DNA of 64,000 nucleotides from Pectobacterium brasiliense (lineage in GTDB: Bacteria; Pseudomonadota; Gammaproteobacteria; Enterobacterales; Enterobacteriaceae). Below the pieces are notes generated by a model, which was not told the DNA's origin, did no database searches, and was given only the letters and a program-made list of their open reading frames with translations. Of the stretch, positions 1 through 13,100 are shown piece after piece. How positions within the stretch are numbered: position 1 is the first letter of the stretch; the number at the start of each line of letters is the position of its first letter. Location: assembly GCF_016950255.1 (NCBI RefSeq), contig NZ_JACGFN010000001.1:1922001-1986000 (forward strand). The letters run 5' to 3'. A program made the translations under genes and the position numbers.

Positions 1-243
1 CATACCGCCGCCTGTCGCGATGATGCAGCGGTTGGACGTCACCTGCTGAAGTGCCAGACTTTCACGCTGGCGGAACCCATGCCATCCTTCCTGCGCAACC
101 ACATCAGCCACCGTCATATTGGTGGTCTGCTGCATAAACAGGTCGGTATCGACAAAGTCATATCCTAACGCCTGCGCCAGTTGATGCCCAACAGTGGTCT
201 TCCCACAGCCTCTGGCACCAACCATAAAAATGGGGTGTGTCAT
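1..243 (-). CDS. aroL: Shikimate kinase II, 5' part (cut by window edge)
   Basis: Phosphorylates shikimate to shikimate 3-phosphate with ATP in the cytoplasm, the fifth step of the chorismate pathway. Only the first 81 codons are present; the gene runs off the left edge. The visible part starts [17 protein letters not shown], with the P-loop GARGCGKT at about residues 9-16, then the shikimate-binding DTD at about 34-36 and the GGG of an ATGGG motif near residues 78-80. These match the AroL/AroK fold, and the N-terminus is closest to E. coli AroL. The ATG at 241-243 is the natural start. AroL rather than AroK is chosen from overall similarity recalled from memory. Confidence 0.9.
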   Translation of the reverse strand, partial: MTHPIFMVGARGCGKTTVGHQLAQALGYDFVDTDLFMQQTTNMTVADVVAQEGWHGFRQRESLALQQVTSNRCIIATGGGM

Positions 244-282
244 ATAATGACGTATCCTTCTTCTTTAATTCACCCGCTCCGC

Positions 283-338
283 CATACTTCAAGCTGGACG
301 CGCGTAGGCCGTCCCGCCACTCGAATTATTTCGGGTAT
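283..338 (-). repeat. Shortened copy of a dispersed intergenic repeat
   Basis: This stretch begins CATACTTCAAG and ends CTCGAATTATTTCGGGTAT. The same two end blocks bound the 127-bp element at 28555-28681, read on its other strand. Here the middle, with the AAGTAAGCTCATCGGGAT-like part, is missing, so this looks like an internal-deletion derivative. It lies between aroL and ansB, upstream of aroL. Confidence 0.65.
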
Positions 339-469
339 CAAAGATAAATAGGGGTGATTACCTGCTTTGTCGTGGGTTGAATCATACCGATAAAATCAAC
401 AGAGAGGGAAGTGACTTCTCAGTGGAAACGAAAAGTTGAATAACTAAAAGTCAAAATCGAATGACAGGA

Positions 470-500
470 AATAAAAAGCCCCGCGTTTAAAGACGGGGCT
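470..500 (-). terminator. Rho-independent terminator of ansB
   Basis: On the minus strand the sequence is AGCCCCG, a 10-base loop, CGGGGCT, then TTTTATTT. The 7-bp GC stem plus U-tract lies about 25 bases beyond the ansB stop codon. Confidence 0.85.
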
Positions 501-525
501 ATCACACTAAAAATCGATCGGCCGA

Positions 526-1575
526 TTAATATGCGTGGAAATAATCCTGAATCACCGCAGGATTCGTCGTTTTCGTCAGCGCCAGCATCAGCAGAATGCG
601 TGATTTAGCTGGGCTCAGAGAATCAGCAACCAGACCCGGCTGACCCGCATCCGGTGGTACGATGCCGCTGCCGGTACGGCTGGAGCGTACAACAACAACG
701 CCTTTGCTTTCCGCTTTACGGATACCTGCATCGCCGCGTTTAGATACGCTACCTGCGCCCATACCCGCATACACAATGCCTTTTACGCCGTGTTTGATGG
801 CCGCGTCATACATGTATTCTGGATCGTCCTGATAGCCATAAATAATGTCAACGGCTGGCAGTTTATCGATGTTGGTCACGTCAAATACGGAACGCGTGGT
901 GTGAACTTTATCCAGACGCGTCTGGTAGTAAACTTTGTCACCGATAATCACGCCCAGATAGCCTTCTTCCGGCGCTTTAAAGGTATCCAGCGTAGAAGCG
1001 TTGGTTTTGCTGATGAAACGAGCAGAGCCAATACGGTCGTTCAGCACGACGAGCACGCCGCGACCGCGAGAGTTTTTATCCGCTGCCACTTTTACCGCAC
1101 CGTACAGGTTCATCGGGCCGTCGGCACTGATTGCCGTTGCCGGACGCATCGCGGCGGCAAAGACCACCGGTTTGTCACTCTTCACCGTCAGGTTAAGGAA
1201 GTAAGGCGATTCGTCGAGTGTATCCGTACCGTGTGTAATCACCACGCCATCAACATCGCTGCGAGCCAGCAGCTCGTTCACGCGCTTGCTCAGCTTCAGC
1301 AGAACATCGCTGGTCATATTTTCACTGCCGATGCTGGCAACCTGCTCACCGGAAATATTGGCAAGCGTTTTCAGCTCTGGCACCGCTTGAATCAGCGTCT
1401 CTACGCCCAGCGCACCCGCTTTATACCCCGTGGTTTGCGTATTGGCCGCAGCGGAACCGGCAATCGTCCCGCCCGTTGCCAGAATGACAATGTTAGGTAG
1501 GTTTTCTGCCGCATTTGCCAGAGACGAAAAACAAACAAAAACAACAACGAATAATGCGTTAAACATCCTTTTCAT
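526..1575 (-). CDS. ansB: Periplasmic type II L-asparaginase
   Basis: Hydrolyses L-asparagine (and some glutamine) to aspartate and ammonia in the periplasm. The product is 349 aa from the ATG at 1575; an upstream in-frame TTG at 1587 would add four residues but lacks support. A signal peptide covers residues 1-22 (cleavage after ANA). The two signature blocks are present: TGGTIAG at 34-40 with the nucleophilic Thr, and HGTDTLDES at about 115-123 with the second Thr and Asp. The sequence agrees closely with the well-studied Pectobacterium/Erwinia carotovora asparaginase, which helps place the organism. It is monocistronic, with its own terminator downstream. Confidence 0.95.
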   Translation of the reverse strand: MKRMFNALFVVVFVCFSSLANAAENLPNIVILATGGTIAGSAAANTQTTGYKAGALGVETLIQAVPELKTLANISGEQVASIGSENMTSDVLLKLSKRVNELLARSDVDGVVITHGTDTLDESPYFLNLTVKSDKPVVFAAAMRPATAISADGPMNLYGAVKVAADKNSRGRGVLVVLNDRIGSARFISKTNASTLDTFKAPEEGYLGVIIGDKVYYQTRLDKVHTTRSVFDVTNIDKLPAVDIIYGYQDDPEYMYDAAIKHGVKGIVYAGMGAGSVSKRGDAGIRKAESKGVVVVRSSRTGSGIVPPDAGQPGLVADSLSPAKSRILLMLALTKTTNPAVIQDYFHAY

Positions 1576-1750
1576 AACATATACCAACTTATTGAGTTAA
1601 GTGGCAGACCAGATACGTCAGGTGCCTGATCTGTAAGTAAAAAACGTCCACTCTGTTAGCAGCCTGCCAACATTGGCGCTTATTCTGCCCCAGAATTCAA
1701 CGAATTAATATATGCCTGTCAGACTTCACGTTAATGATGTGTGATCCCTC

Positions 1751-1774
1751 ACAGCGCGGCATTCCGCCGCGCTG
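1751..1774 (-). terminator. Hairpin after yojI, possible weak terminator
   Basis: CAGCGCGG and CCGCGCTG can form an 8-bp GC-rich stem directly after the yojI stop codon. No U-tract follows on the minus strand, so an intrinsic terminator is uncertain. Confidence 0.4.
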
Positions 1775-1781
1775 ATTTACG

Positions 1782-3428
1782 TTACCGGCTAATCTGCGCC
1801 ACGGCATCCTGCGAGGCCTGTTCACGCGCGTCGCCCGTCAGTTCTGACAGTGTTCCCTGATGCATTTCCAGCAGGCGATCGGCATGTTCAAAGTAGTGAT
1901 CGTCATGGCTGATCGCCACAATCGTTTTCCCCAATGCGCGCAACTGCGGTAACAGCTCAAGGTAGAACACGCGGCGGAATTGCGGATCCTGATCGGCCGC
2001 CCATTCATCCAGCAGCAGGATGTCCCGCTGTTCGGCGACGGCCAGCAGCAGCGCCACGCGCTTACGCTGCCCTTGAGAAAGCTGTAAGTTCATCACCTGA
2101 TGATTCTCCAGCGTCAGCTTATGCCGCATGTTCAGGCGATCCAGCCAGCTATCGACCAGCGCCGTATCCGGCTCCGTTCCGTGCGGCCCCATCATCTGTC
2201 CGAACAGGTGGAAATCAGTAAAGATGGCAGAAAATAGCTTTTGGTAATCCTCGCGCGTTTCCGCCGTAACGGGGCGGTTATCCAGCAGCAGCGAGCCGGA
2301 AACCGGGATATAGAGCCCCGTCAGCAGCATCGCCAGCGTCGATTTTCCACTCCCGTTCCCGCCAATCAGAAATACCAGTTCACCACGTTTTATCACCAGA
2401 TTGATCGGCCCGACTTCAAAGCCGGAATCGTCATAGCGAAACACCACATCACGCAGTTCCAGCGTGTGCCAGTCGGCAGGGGCAACCGCAGCGGAGAACG
2501 GTTCCTGATAATCTGCCAAATCGAAACGTTTCAACTTATTAAACGCGACTTGCGCACTCAGCAGCGTCGGCAGTGCGCCAACGGCCTGTAGCATTGGCGT
2601 GCGTAAAAACAGCAGCGTCAGTGAGTACGTCGCCGCCACGTTGGTATCCGCCCAGCCGAGGTTGTTTGCCATGAAAAAGACTGCGCCAATCACGCCCAGC
2701 ATCATAATGTTCGACCAGTTCACCGCGCTGAGGTGGAAGGTGTCGGCACGAATCACGTTCTGGCGGTAATCCTGCGCATTGGCCTGATAAATATCTTCAT
2801 ACAGCTTCTGTGCCCGTTCACGGTTGAGCATCAGTTCTTTACGCCCGTTAATCACGGTTTCGTAATCTTTCTGGAGACGATCTTCCGCTTCCCGCACCTG
2901 GGTAAGGTGGCGATATACGCGGGAAACCAGCATAAAGCCGCCCCAGAGCGTTATCGCAATCCAAACGGACGTCACCACCAGCATCTTAGGGGAGAGCCAG
3001 GCCAGATAAGCGGCCGAGCCGATGGTAAGCACAATGCCCTGAATCAGCTCCGGCAGACGCACAAACGCAATTGTGATATTGCGAATATCGCTGGACAGGC
3101 TGGCAAGCAGCTGCGCACTGCCGATCTGTTCGATACGGGCAATGTTAGTGTCCAGAATACGCTTGATAAATTGCCCACGCAGGCGGTAAACAAAATGGTG
3201 CCCCAGCGTGGTCAGCGCCAATTGCGACACCAGCGTGACGCCCATCAAGAGCAGCAGCAAACCCAGAAATTGCGGCAATACGCTCAACGACTGATTGACC
3301 GTTTCAATCAATTGCAGGTTGATAAAGGCAATAAGCCCAATGCCCAGCGCGGCACTCAACAAACTTAACAGGATAACGGCCAGAAATGGCCAACGGTACT
3401 GCTGGTAAACAATGCGGAGCAACTCCAT
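1782..3428 (-). CDS. yojI: Peptide-type ABC exporter YojI (fused membrane and ATPase domains)
   Basis: A half-size ABC exporter of 548 aa, the same length as E. coli YojI (547 aa), which exports the antimicrobial peptide microcin J25 with TolC. Residues 1-310 hold the membrane domain, with hydrophobic helices near 15-35, 50-70, 125-150 and 240-265. The ATPase domain follows, with Walker [10 protein letters not shown] near residue 352, the signature-like LSQGQRKR near 450 and Walker B DILLLDEW near 470. The family is also called SyrD/cyclic-peptide exporter. The native substrate here is unknown. No peptide biosynthesis gene lies beside it. Confidence 0.92.
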   Translation of the reverse strand: MELLRIVYQQYRWPFLAVILLSLLSAALGIGLIAFINLQLIETVNQSLSVLPQFLGLLLLLMGVTLVSQLALTTLGHHFVYRLRGQFIKRILDTNIARIEQIGSAQLLASLSSDIRNITIAFVRLPELIQGIVLTIGSAAYLAWLSPKMLVVTSVWIAITLWGGFMLVSRVYRHLTQVREAEDRLQKDYETVINGRKELMLNRERAQKLYEDIYQANAQDYRQNVIRADTFHLSAVNWSNIMMLGVIGAVFFMANNLGWADTNVAATYSLTLLFLRTPMLQAVGALPTLLSAQVAFNKLKRFDLADYQEPFSAAVAPADWHTLELRDVVFRYDDSGFEVGPINLVIKRGELVFLIGGNGSGKSTLAMLLTGLYIPVSGSLLLDNRPVTAETREDYQKLFSAIFTDFHLFGQMMGPHGTEPDTALVDSWLDRLNMRHKLTLENHQVMNLQLSQGQRKRVALLLAVAEQRDILLLDEWAADQDPQFRRVFYLELLPQLRALGKTIVAISHDDHYFEHADRLLEMHQGTLSELTGDAREQASQDAVAQISR

Positions 3429-4159
3429 AACAACCTGGTCTCTCTGATGAAAACAATCGCCCGCAGTGTAATGGGGATGACCGTGATATCAAGAATAATT
3501 CTCATGTCCAGCGTTACGCCAGATGGCAGCTATTCAAAATCCACGCCCAGTATTGCCAGTACAACGCATAAGAAAATATGATGAATCATCACACTTTGTT
3601 ATCACTTTTCTGGCAACACGCTTCGTTTAACACCCACGATTTTCGCTAATAGAAATAAACACAAACTGATACAACAAATATAGATAAAAGCCTCATCTTC
3701 ACAACGAACGCGCCCTTACAGACACACGCGAATGTGAGAAAAAAACGCATTACCAGGCCACCAGACGTGCTAAGTGATGGTAATTTAATATGATAATTAT
3801 CGCGATAGTAATTAAATAAGGGGATAAATACCGATAAGCCATTTAATGCGTAAGAATATTGTCATATTTTTTATTTTCAAAACATTTCAAAAAAGTTGGA
3901 TTTTTAGTTAAGCCACACCTATAAATATCAAGAATTGGGTGAATATGATCCCGATAACCTAATCCCCATGGCAGAGGGATACACAGCAATATTTTTAACC
4001 ATATGTGACAACTACTGCTTTTTGTTTCTGAACCAGGTCAGCTTTAGCGCCCCTCTTTTTTGTTGTTGGTGGTGCATATCCCCATACGTCTCCCGTTGCG
4101 GCCCCGATCCGCCGTGAGAGGTATTAAGACAATGGTGCAGATAAGCAAGAGGCTATTTC
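3429..4159 (+). promoter_or_regulatory. Long AT-rich leader upstream of the giant adhesin
   Basis: A 731-bp gap between the divergent yojI and the adhesin. It is strongly AT-rich from about 3570 to 3930, as is common for H-NS-bound promoters of surface adhesins. I see no convincing gene in it; a 60-codon open frame at 3935-4117 has no recognisable content. The adhesin start codon at 4160 has a purine-rich AGAGG ribosome site at 4148-4152. Individual promoter boxes cannot be fixed by eye. Confidence 0.45.
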
Positions 4160-7100
4160 ATGTCAGATATGAATGTTATTGCAGGAAATGCAAATATCCT
4201 GTCGCGTCATAGTGGTCAGTTCATCAACACCGTTCCTCAGGGAACGACAAATGTCAAATTGCTGGAAAGCAGCACCGTCAGAATCTTTGGCACACCAGAC
4301 GTGGTGTCTCGCTATGAGCGTGTTGGCAACGATCTTATCTTGCACATGAAAGACGGTACCACCGTCCGCTATGAAAGCTTCTTTACTCTGGATGCCGCCG
4401 GTTATCACAGCGAGCTGGTTTTTGATGATGGCGCCCGACTCATCCATGCACAGTTCTCCGGCGCAGCGGCGGCAGAAGGAACCACACTCGCAGCGGAAGC
4501 CGTTGCCATTACGCCAGAATACACCGCGCTGGGCGATATGACGTCATTACTGATTGGTAGCACAACCACCAGTGCGTTATCTGCAACCACGCTGGGCAGC
4601 GTTCTGGGTGCGGTCGCCGTCGGCGGAGCCGCTGTCGCAGGGGTCGCCGTCGCGGTTTCGTCATCAAGCAATGACAACACCACCACACCGCCACCACAGC
4701 CAGAACCCTTAACCGTTGATGCCTTTGCCGGAAACAATGGGTTGAACCGTACGGAAATCGGCCAACCTCATGTTCTTAGCGGGAAAACAACTGGCGTCAG
4801 TGCGGGGCAAACCGTCACTATCACGCTGAACGACGTGGTTTACACTACCACCATTGCCGCCGACGGCAGTTGGCAATTTACTCTGCCAGCAGACGCGTTT
4901 ACCGGGCTGCAAGACGGCGTTTACGCATTAAAAGTGAGCGTGCCGGGTGCGAACGGCGTCATCCATGAGAAAACTATCGATCTCACCATTGATACCCTGC
5001 CGCCGAATTTAACCGTTGATAAATTCACGGGCGATAACTACCTCACCGTCGGAGAGCTGGCAAACGGCCAGATCCTCAACGGAACCGGTGAAGTCGGCCA
5101 GAACGTCAGCATCACGCTTAATGGAAAAACGTATACCACGACCATTAATGCCGCCGGCACCTGGACCCTGACCGTACCTGCCGCAGATCTTCGCGCACTG
5201 AGCGAGGGCGAGCACGCTATGTCGTTCACGATTAGCGATATCGCCGGTAATGTCACCGTGGTCAACCGCACCATTATTGTCGATACCACACCGCCAGAGC
5301 TCTCCCTGTCGCCGTTTACCGGCAACAACCTGATCACCGCCGACGAACTGCAATCTTCACAGTTTGTCTCCGGAACCGCTTCCCTGTCGGATGTCGGTCA
5401 GACCGTGACGGTGACACTCAACGGCATCACCTATACCACCACCGTAGAGAGCGACGGTGCCTGGAACGTGTTCATTCCTTCCGGTGATATTCAGGCGCTG
5501 ACTAACGGCACCTACGATCTGGTGGCGTCATTAACGGATAAAGCGGGCAACACCACCACGCTACCGCCACAAACCATCACGGTGGACACCAACGCCGAAG
5601 CGGTCAACATCAGCATCATCTCATTTGATAACCGCCTGAATGCCGTGGAAGCTGGGCAGCCGCTCACAATTGATGGCACAACGGCCAACGTTGCCGCAGG
5701 CCAAACCGTCACCGTGACGTTGAACGGAAAACCCTACACCACTACAACGGGAGCAGACGGTAAATGGTCTTTGGACATCCCTAGCGCCGACCTGCTTTTG
5801 CTGTCAGACGGCAGTAATACCCTTACTGCCAGCGTACAGGGAATCAGTGGTGATACCGTCACCGTTGACCACACGCTGGATGTACACATCAACACGCTCC
5901 CTTCCATTACGCTGACACCGCCTTTCGTCGATGGCGTATTAAACGGAGCCGAAGCCGCGCAGGATCAGGTCATCCGCGGAGAAACCGGGATTAGCGGCAG
6001 GGGCCAAACCGTCAGCCTGACGATTGGCGGGAATTACGTTACCGGAACGGTGGATGCCAACGGGAACTGGACGGTTACGATCCCTAAAGACGTGCTGCAA
6101 AGTCTGCCCTCGGACAACATCAGCGTGCTGGAGATCGTCGTCCGCGATATCGCAGGCAACGAAACCATCGTCACGCAGGATATCACCGTGGATACGACGC
6201 CGCCGACGCTCACCGTCTCCGCAATTGCTCAGGATGACGTCCTCAATGGCGCAGAACTGGCCGTCGATCAAGTGATCAACGGAACGGCATCGTTCAGTGA
6301 AGCGGGTCGCACGGTCACCGTTACGCTGAATGACAAACCCTACACCACCACCGTCGGCAACGACGGAAACTGGAGCATCACGCTGCCAACGGCCGATCTG
6401 GTCGCTATCGCGGACGGTAACCAGAATTTGACCGTTACGCTAACCGATGCCGCAGGCAACACCACAACGGTTACCCGTCCGCTGACCATTGACAGCGGTG
6501 CAACCACCGCGCCGACCATTACCATCAATAATGTCGCGGACGATAACGTCATTGATGGCGCGGAAGCAAAAGTCAGCCAGCAGTTAAGCGGGACCACCAC
6601 CAACGTTGAGGCGGGACAAGTTGTCACCATCAGCCTGAATGGGAAAACCTATCTTGCCACCGTGCAATCCGGTGGTGTCTGGAGCATCAACGTTTCAACC
6701 GCAGATATCGCCCTGTTGGCGGATGGCGCGCACAGCATTAGCGTTAACGTGAGTAACAAAGCGGGCAACACTGCGAGCGGAAGCCAGAATATCAACGTCG
6801 ATAAGTCTGGCGACAGCATCGCCATCAACATCATCGCCAGCGATAACCTGTTAAGCCGTGCAGAATCCCTGCAACCGCTGGCGATCAGCGGGAATACCGC
6901 CAATGTCCCCGCAGGGCAGACGGTGACCGTGACGCTGAACGGGAAAAATTACACCACCACCGTTGCCGCGGACGGCAGTTGGACATTGCAAATCCCCAGT
7001 GCCGATCTCCAGCTTCTGTCAGACGGCAATGCCACCGTAACCGCCAGCGTCAATGTGGCGGGAAGCGGTGCCATAACGGACAATCACACGCTCGGCGTTC

Positions 7101-10100
7101 ACATTCACACCCTGCCGCAACCGACGATTGATACCCCATTCGGCAACGGTTCATTGAACGGTACAGAGGCGCTGGTCAGCCAGACGATTACCGGCCACAC
7201 CGGCATCAGTGGTGCGGGGCAGACCGTCATCTTGTCCCTCGGCGGGAAATCTTATACGGGAACAGTTGATACGGCAGGTCACTGGAAAGTCACCGTCCCT
7301 GCGGCCGATCTCCAGCAGTTACCGGAAGGGAACAATACGCTATTGGTGACCGCGCAGGATGCAGCAGGTAATCAGGCTAGTCACTCATTTGTGAGCCATA
7401 CCGACTTTACGGCTCCTACCCTAACCATCGGCACCATTGCCGGCGATGACACCATCAATCTGGTCGAATCGCAAAGCAACCAGACCGTCAACGGCACCGC
7501 CTCAATCAGCGAAGCGGGTCGCACTGTCGTGATCACTTTCGATGGGCAATTCTATACCGGCGTTGTCGGTAGCGATGGCAACTGGAGTATCAACTTACCT
7601 ACGGCCGCCCTGCGCGGCATGGCCGATGGCAGCTACAAACTGTCCGCGTCGCTAACCGATGCAGTCGGGAATACCGTCAGCGTCGAGAAATCCATTGAAC
7701 TCAGTGCAGATCCTGCATTCCAGCCGACGATTTTCGTTAACGCCTTTGTTGATGAAAATAACGTTATCAACGCGGCCGATCTCAGGGTCAGTCAGTTGCT
7801 AACAGGCAGCAGTTCGAATGTTGAAACCGGCCAGGTCGCCACCATTCTTCTCAACAAAAAATTCTACTTTGCTACCATCCAGAGTGGTGGCAATTGGAGT
7901 GTAGAAATTCCGGCTGAGCACATGGCGGAACTCAGCGAGGGAACGGTATCTATCTCTGCCCAGATCGCCGACCTGGCAGGGAACACGGGGAATCATGAAA
8001 TCTGGTCTTCTATCGATACCAGCAATGACAGTATCTCCATCAGCATTGTCGCACTGGATAACCAGATTAACCGCCTCGAAGCCTCACAGCCGCTGACTAT
8101 TTCGGGTTCGACGGTCAACGTCACGCCGGGAGAAAGCGTCACCGTTACGCTCAATGGCAAGACCTATACCGGCACGATTGCCGCAAACGGCAGCTGGAGC
8201 GTCACGATCGAGAGCAGCGACATGCTTGCCTTACCGGATGGCACAGCAACCATTACCGCCAGCGTCGCTAACCCCGGTGATATCCCCGTCACCGCCAGCC
8301 GCGATATTGATATTCATATCAATAATCTGCCACAGCCAACGATCGATCAGCCTTTCGGTGACGGCATACTCAACATCATCGAATCCGCCAGCGGGCAGAA
8401 CCTGACAGGGAAAACCGGGATTACCGGAGGGGGCCAAAGCGTCATCGTCACGCTGAACGGCAAAACCTATGCAGCAACCGTAGATAATCAGGGGAACTGG
8501 AGTGCGGCACTTCCCGCCGCCGACCTGCAATCCCTCCCATCCGGCGTACAGACCATCCATGTAGAAGCAACTGACATTGCTGGCAACAGCATAGAGAGCA
8601 CGAGAGAGGTTACCGTCGACACGGTTAGCCCTCTTCTTACGCTGAAACCACTGACCAACGACGGCATCATCAACGCAGCCGAAAGCCTGAACGATCAGAC
8701 GATCTCAGGTAATGCGCTACAGTCAGAAGCCGGGCGCACCGTCCTTGTCACGGTCAACAATAAAAATTATCAGGCGCAGATTCAGGTTGATGGTAGCTGG
8801 AGTACCACTATTCCCGCCGCCGACCTTCAGGCTATGGCAGACGGCAATTACACCGTGACGGCAACATTGACCGGCGCCTCAGGCAACAGCACCACCAGTA
8901 CCGGGTCATTAACATTGGATGCCAATCCGGCCAATTTGCCGCTGCTCACCGTCAACGCCATCGCGCTCAATAACATCATCGACGGGGGCGAAATCAACGT
9001 CGCGCAAATTATCAGCGGCGGCAGCCTGAATGTTGAGGCTGGGCAGCGTGTGACCGTGACGCTCGGCGACAACACCTATACCGCAACGGTTGATGGCAAC
9101 GGCCAATGGCGCGTCAGCGTACCGTCTGTCGATCTCCTTCATCTGGCACAAGGCACGCATACCGTCACGATCGGCGTCAACGACGTCAGCGGTAACCCGG
9201 CAACACTCAGCCAGACGATTACGGTGAATACCTCCCTGAGCGGTATCGCCATCGATACCGTCGCGGGCGATGACAAACTGAACCAAGCCGAAGCGGCACA
9301 AGATCTGACCATCAACGGCAGTAGTCAGAACGTGACGGCGGGCACCACCGTCACAATTATGCTAAACGGGAAAAGCTACGATGGGGTGGTTCAGCCGAAT
9401 GGCACCTGGAGCATTACCGTTTCTGCGGCGGACGTCAGCGCATTAACCGATGGTACGTCAACCCTCACCGTCACCACGATAGACAGTACGGGGAATGTGT
9501 TAAGCGGTAGCCGTACCATCGATGTATTCACCCACAGTAGCCCTTCGCTGACGCTGAACACGCCGTTCAGCGACGGCATACTCAATGCCGCAGAAGCGGG
9601 CGTGACTCAGACACTCAGCGGCACAACCGGTATCGCCTCACCAGGACAAACCGTCATCGCCACACTCGGCGGCGTGACGTACACAGGGATCGTCGATACG
9701 GCAGGTAACTGGACGATCTCTCTGCCTGCGAATGGCCTGCAAAATCTGCCGAATGGCACCACTGCATTGCAGGTTAGCGTCAGTGACGCAGCCGGAAACA
9801 GCAGCACCCTAACCAGTAACGTTACCGTGGCGCGTACACCGCCTACCTTATCGGCAGCCAGCTTTGCAACCGACAACATTCTGAACAGCACCGAGGTGCA
9901 GAGTGACCAATTACTTACTGGCACCGCCTCACCGTCTAGCGCGGGGCAAACGGTCACCACCACGCTGAATGGCAAAACCTACAGCGGCACCATCGGCAGT
10001 GACGGCACCTGGAGCATCACCATTCCGTCAGCCGATCTGAGCAACCTGTCCGATGGCAATTACAGCGTAGTGACACGCCTGACCGATGCCGCAGGCAATA

Positions 10101-13100
10101 CCACGACCACAACGCAAACCATTGTCGTCGATGCCAGCCCGCTCAACGCACCGATCGTCACGATTGGTACGTTCGCTGGCAACAACATTATTGACGGGGC
10201 GGAAGTTCGGGTCAGCCAGGTGCTCAGCGGTACCAGTAAAAACGTTGAGCAAGGCCAGACGGTAACGATTAGCTTCAATGGCAAGCCGTATACCGCACAG
10301 GTTCTATCGAATGGAAGCTGGAGCACCACGATTTCGGATGCTGACATGGCACTGCTGGCTAACGGCAGCCAGACGATTACCGTCAGTGTGAGCGATGTCG
10401 CCGGTAATACCGCGACATCCAGCAGCAGCGTCACGGTAAATACCAATGCGAGCGGGCTGTCTATTGCGCCAATCACCGGGGATAACCAGCTCAATGCGCT
10501 GGAAGCGACAAACGGCATTACGATTAACGGCGGTGCCGTCAACGTCGCACCGGGCACGGATGTCAACGTCATCCTCAATGGAAAAACCTACACCGTACAG
10601 GTGCAGTCAGACGGCACCTGGAGCGCCACCATTCAGTCTGGCGATCTGCAAGTGCTGGGAGATGGCATCATCACGGTGAATGTGACGGCGGTCGATCAGG
10701 CGGGCAATGCCCTGTCGGGTACGCAACAGCTGGGCGTCAGTATCCATAATCCTCCGGTGGCATCGCTGCATATGCCTTTCAGCAACGGCTATCTGAACCT
10801 CAGCGACGCACAGGCCGGGCAGACACTCTACGGCACGACAGGCCTGCGCGGAGCTGGGCAAACGGTCAGCGTCACCATTGGCAGTACCGTCTATACCGGC
10901 ACGGTGGACAACAATGGCAACTGGAACCTGCAACTACCACCGAGCGTTCTGACTACGCTGGCAGACGGCCTCCTCAACATTTTCGTGACCGTCAGCGATG
11001 CGGCAGGCAATACCTCCACCGTTCAGGGCAGCGCCTTGGTTGATTTGACCCCACCGGTGCTAACCATCAATCCGATTGGCATCGACGATATCATCAACAT
11101 CGCGGAAAGCCTGCTGCCGATGGAAATCAGCGGTACTTCTCCTGTCAACGACAGCGGTCGCCCCATCATCGTCAACGTCACCATCAATGGACAGATCTAT
11201 CAGGGGCTGGCGCAGGCCGATGGTACCTGGAGTGTCACCGTGCCCGCCGGCGACCTGCAAAACATGCCGAACGGTATCACGGCGATCACCGCCACTCTGA
11301 CCGATGCCGCAGGTAATACCGGCACCGTCAGCCATTCAATTACGCTGGATACCGATCCTGCGCAAGCACCGACCCTGACGATAGCCACGCTGTCGACCGA
11401 TGATTACCTCAATTTGGCCGAATCGGGCCAGCCGTTGATCATCAGCGGAAGCAGTCAGAATGTGGAACAGGGCCAGCAAGTTACCATCACTCTCAACGGT
11501 GGAATTTATTTCGCCACCGTGGGTGCGGATGGCAGTTGGAGCGTACAGGTTCCTGCAACGGATGTTGGCACCATCCCTGATGGCAAACAAACCGTGAGTG
11601 CCAGCGTAACAGACGTGAGCGGCAACCCCGATTCAGCGACGCATAGCATTACCGTCATCACCGATGCGACTAACCTGCCAGCCATCACCATTACGACGCT
11701 ATCTGGCAACGATGTCATCAGCGCGCAGGACACGCAATCCGACCTGCTCATTTCTGGCTCAACGACGAATGTTCAGGTGGGACAGCGCGTCACGGTGACG
11801 CTGAATAGCAAAACGTATCTGGCGACCGTTGGCGCTGACGGTAGCTGGAGCACCACCGTTCCCGCTAGCGATGTGCAAAATCTGCCACAGGGCAATCAGG
11901 ATGTTACTGCGACGGTCAGCGACATTGCACAGAACCCGGCCACAGCCACTCATCCGTTTACGGTCGATACCCTCCCACCGCTGCTGTCCATCGACATGCT
12001 GGTTGACACCAGCGATATCGGTTTAGCGGACGCACTGGCCGGACTACCGCTGAGCGGCAAGGCCGAAGCCGGCCTTCTGGTCACGATCAAAGTCGGTACG
12101 GCAGTGTATAGCGTTGTCGCTGATAGCAACGGTATCTGGCAAATCGCCATTGCAGCGAACGACCTGTTGGCATTGGGCGACGGCGTGAAAACCCTTGAGG
12201 CCAGCGTGACCGACGGCGCAGGGAATGCCAGCACTACCAGCATTGATATCACGCTAAAAACGCAGTCGCTCCCGACGCTGACGCTGGATTCGCTCTATGA
12301 CAACAATGTTCTGACTGTCGCAGAACTAGCGACGGCAACGACGATTGGCGGCAGTTACACCAATCTGCCCGTAGGGACAACCATTCAGGTCACGATAGGA
12401 ACTTACACCACGACAGGCGTGACGCTCGCGGGAGGACTCTGGAGCGCTACGATTCCGGCTAATGCACTGAGCATTCTGGCTGATGGCAACATGCAGGTCA
12501 GCGCGACAGTCACAGACAGCGCAGGCAATACCGGCAGTGCGAGCGGCACATTGGATGTCGTCATCAACACCAATTTCGCGGTCAGTATCGCCACCCCGTT
12601 TGTTGACGGCGTGCTCAATCAGGCAGAAAGCACGGTAGATCAGTTGCTGACGGGAACCACAGGATTCATCGATCCAAACCAGAGCGTGTCGGTTTCGGTA
12701 ACCAACGGTACGATCACCACCACCTACAGCGCGACCGTAGCGGCAAACGGCCAGTGGAGTGTGACGCTGCCCGCCGCCGATCTCGCTGCACTGGGTGATG
12801 GGACACACACCATCAACGTGACCGTCACGGACCATGCAGGCAATACCGGTTCAGGCAGCGGAACCTTCACCAGCGTCATTGTGGGCGTTCCCGTTGCGTC
12901 GCTGGATACCCCATTCGGCGATGGCAAACTGAGTCTGGCCGATGCGCAGCCGGGCGTGACGCTATCCGGGCAAACAGGACTCACCAGCAACGTGGGGCAA
13001 ACTGTGTCGGTCAGCATTAACGGCACAAGCCTCCCCGCGACGGTGAATGCCGACGGTAGTTGGTCATTATCGCTGGATCGCCAGACGCTGATCGATCTGC

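Noticed and set aside
790..1500. 236-codon plus-strand frame opposite ansB
   Set aside because: It is the shadow of a strongly supported conserved gene, with no domain or ribosome site.
1740..1753. TGTGATCCCTCACA as a CRP site for ansB
   Set aside because: The half-sites are four bases apart rather than six, and it lies about 165 bases upstream of the start, next to the yojI end.
3935..4117. 60-codon open frame upstream of the adhesin
   Set aside because: No recognisable content, no good ribosome site, and a composition (Cys/Trp-rich end) that looks like noncoding DNA.
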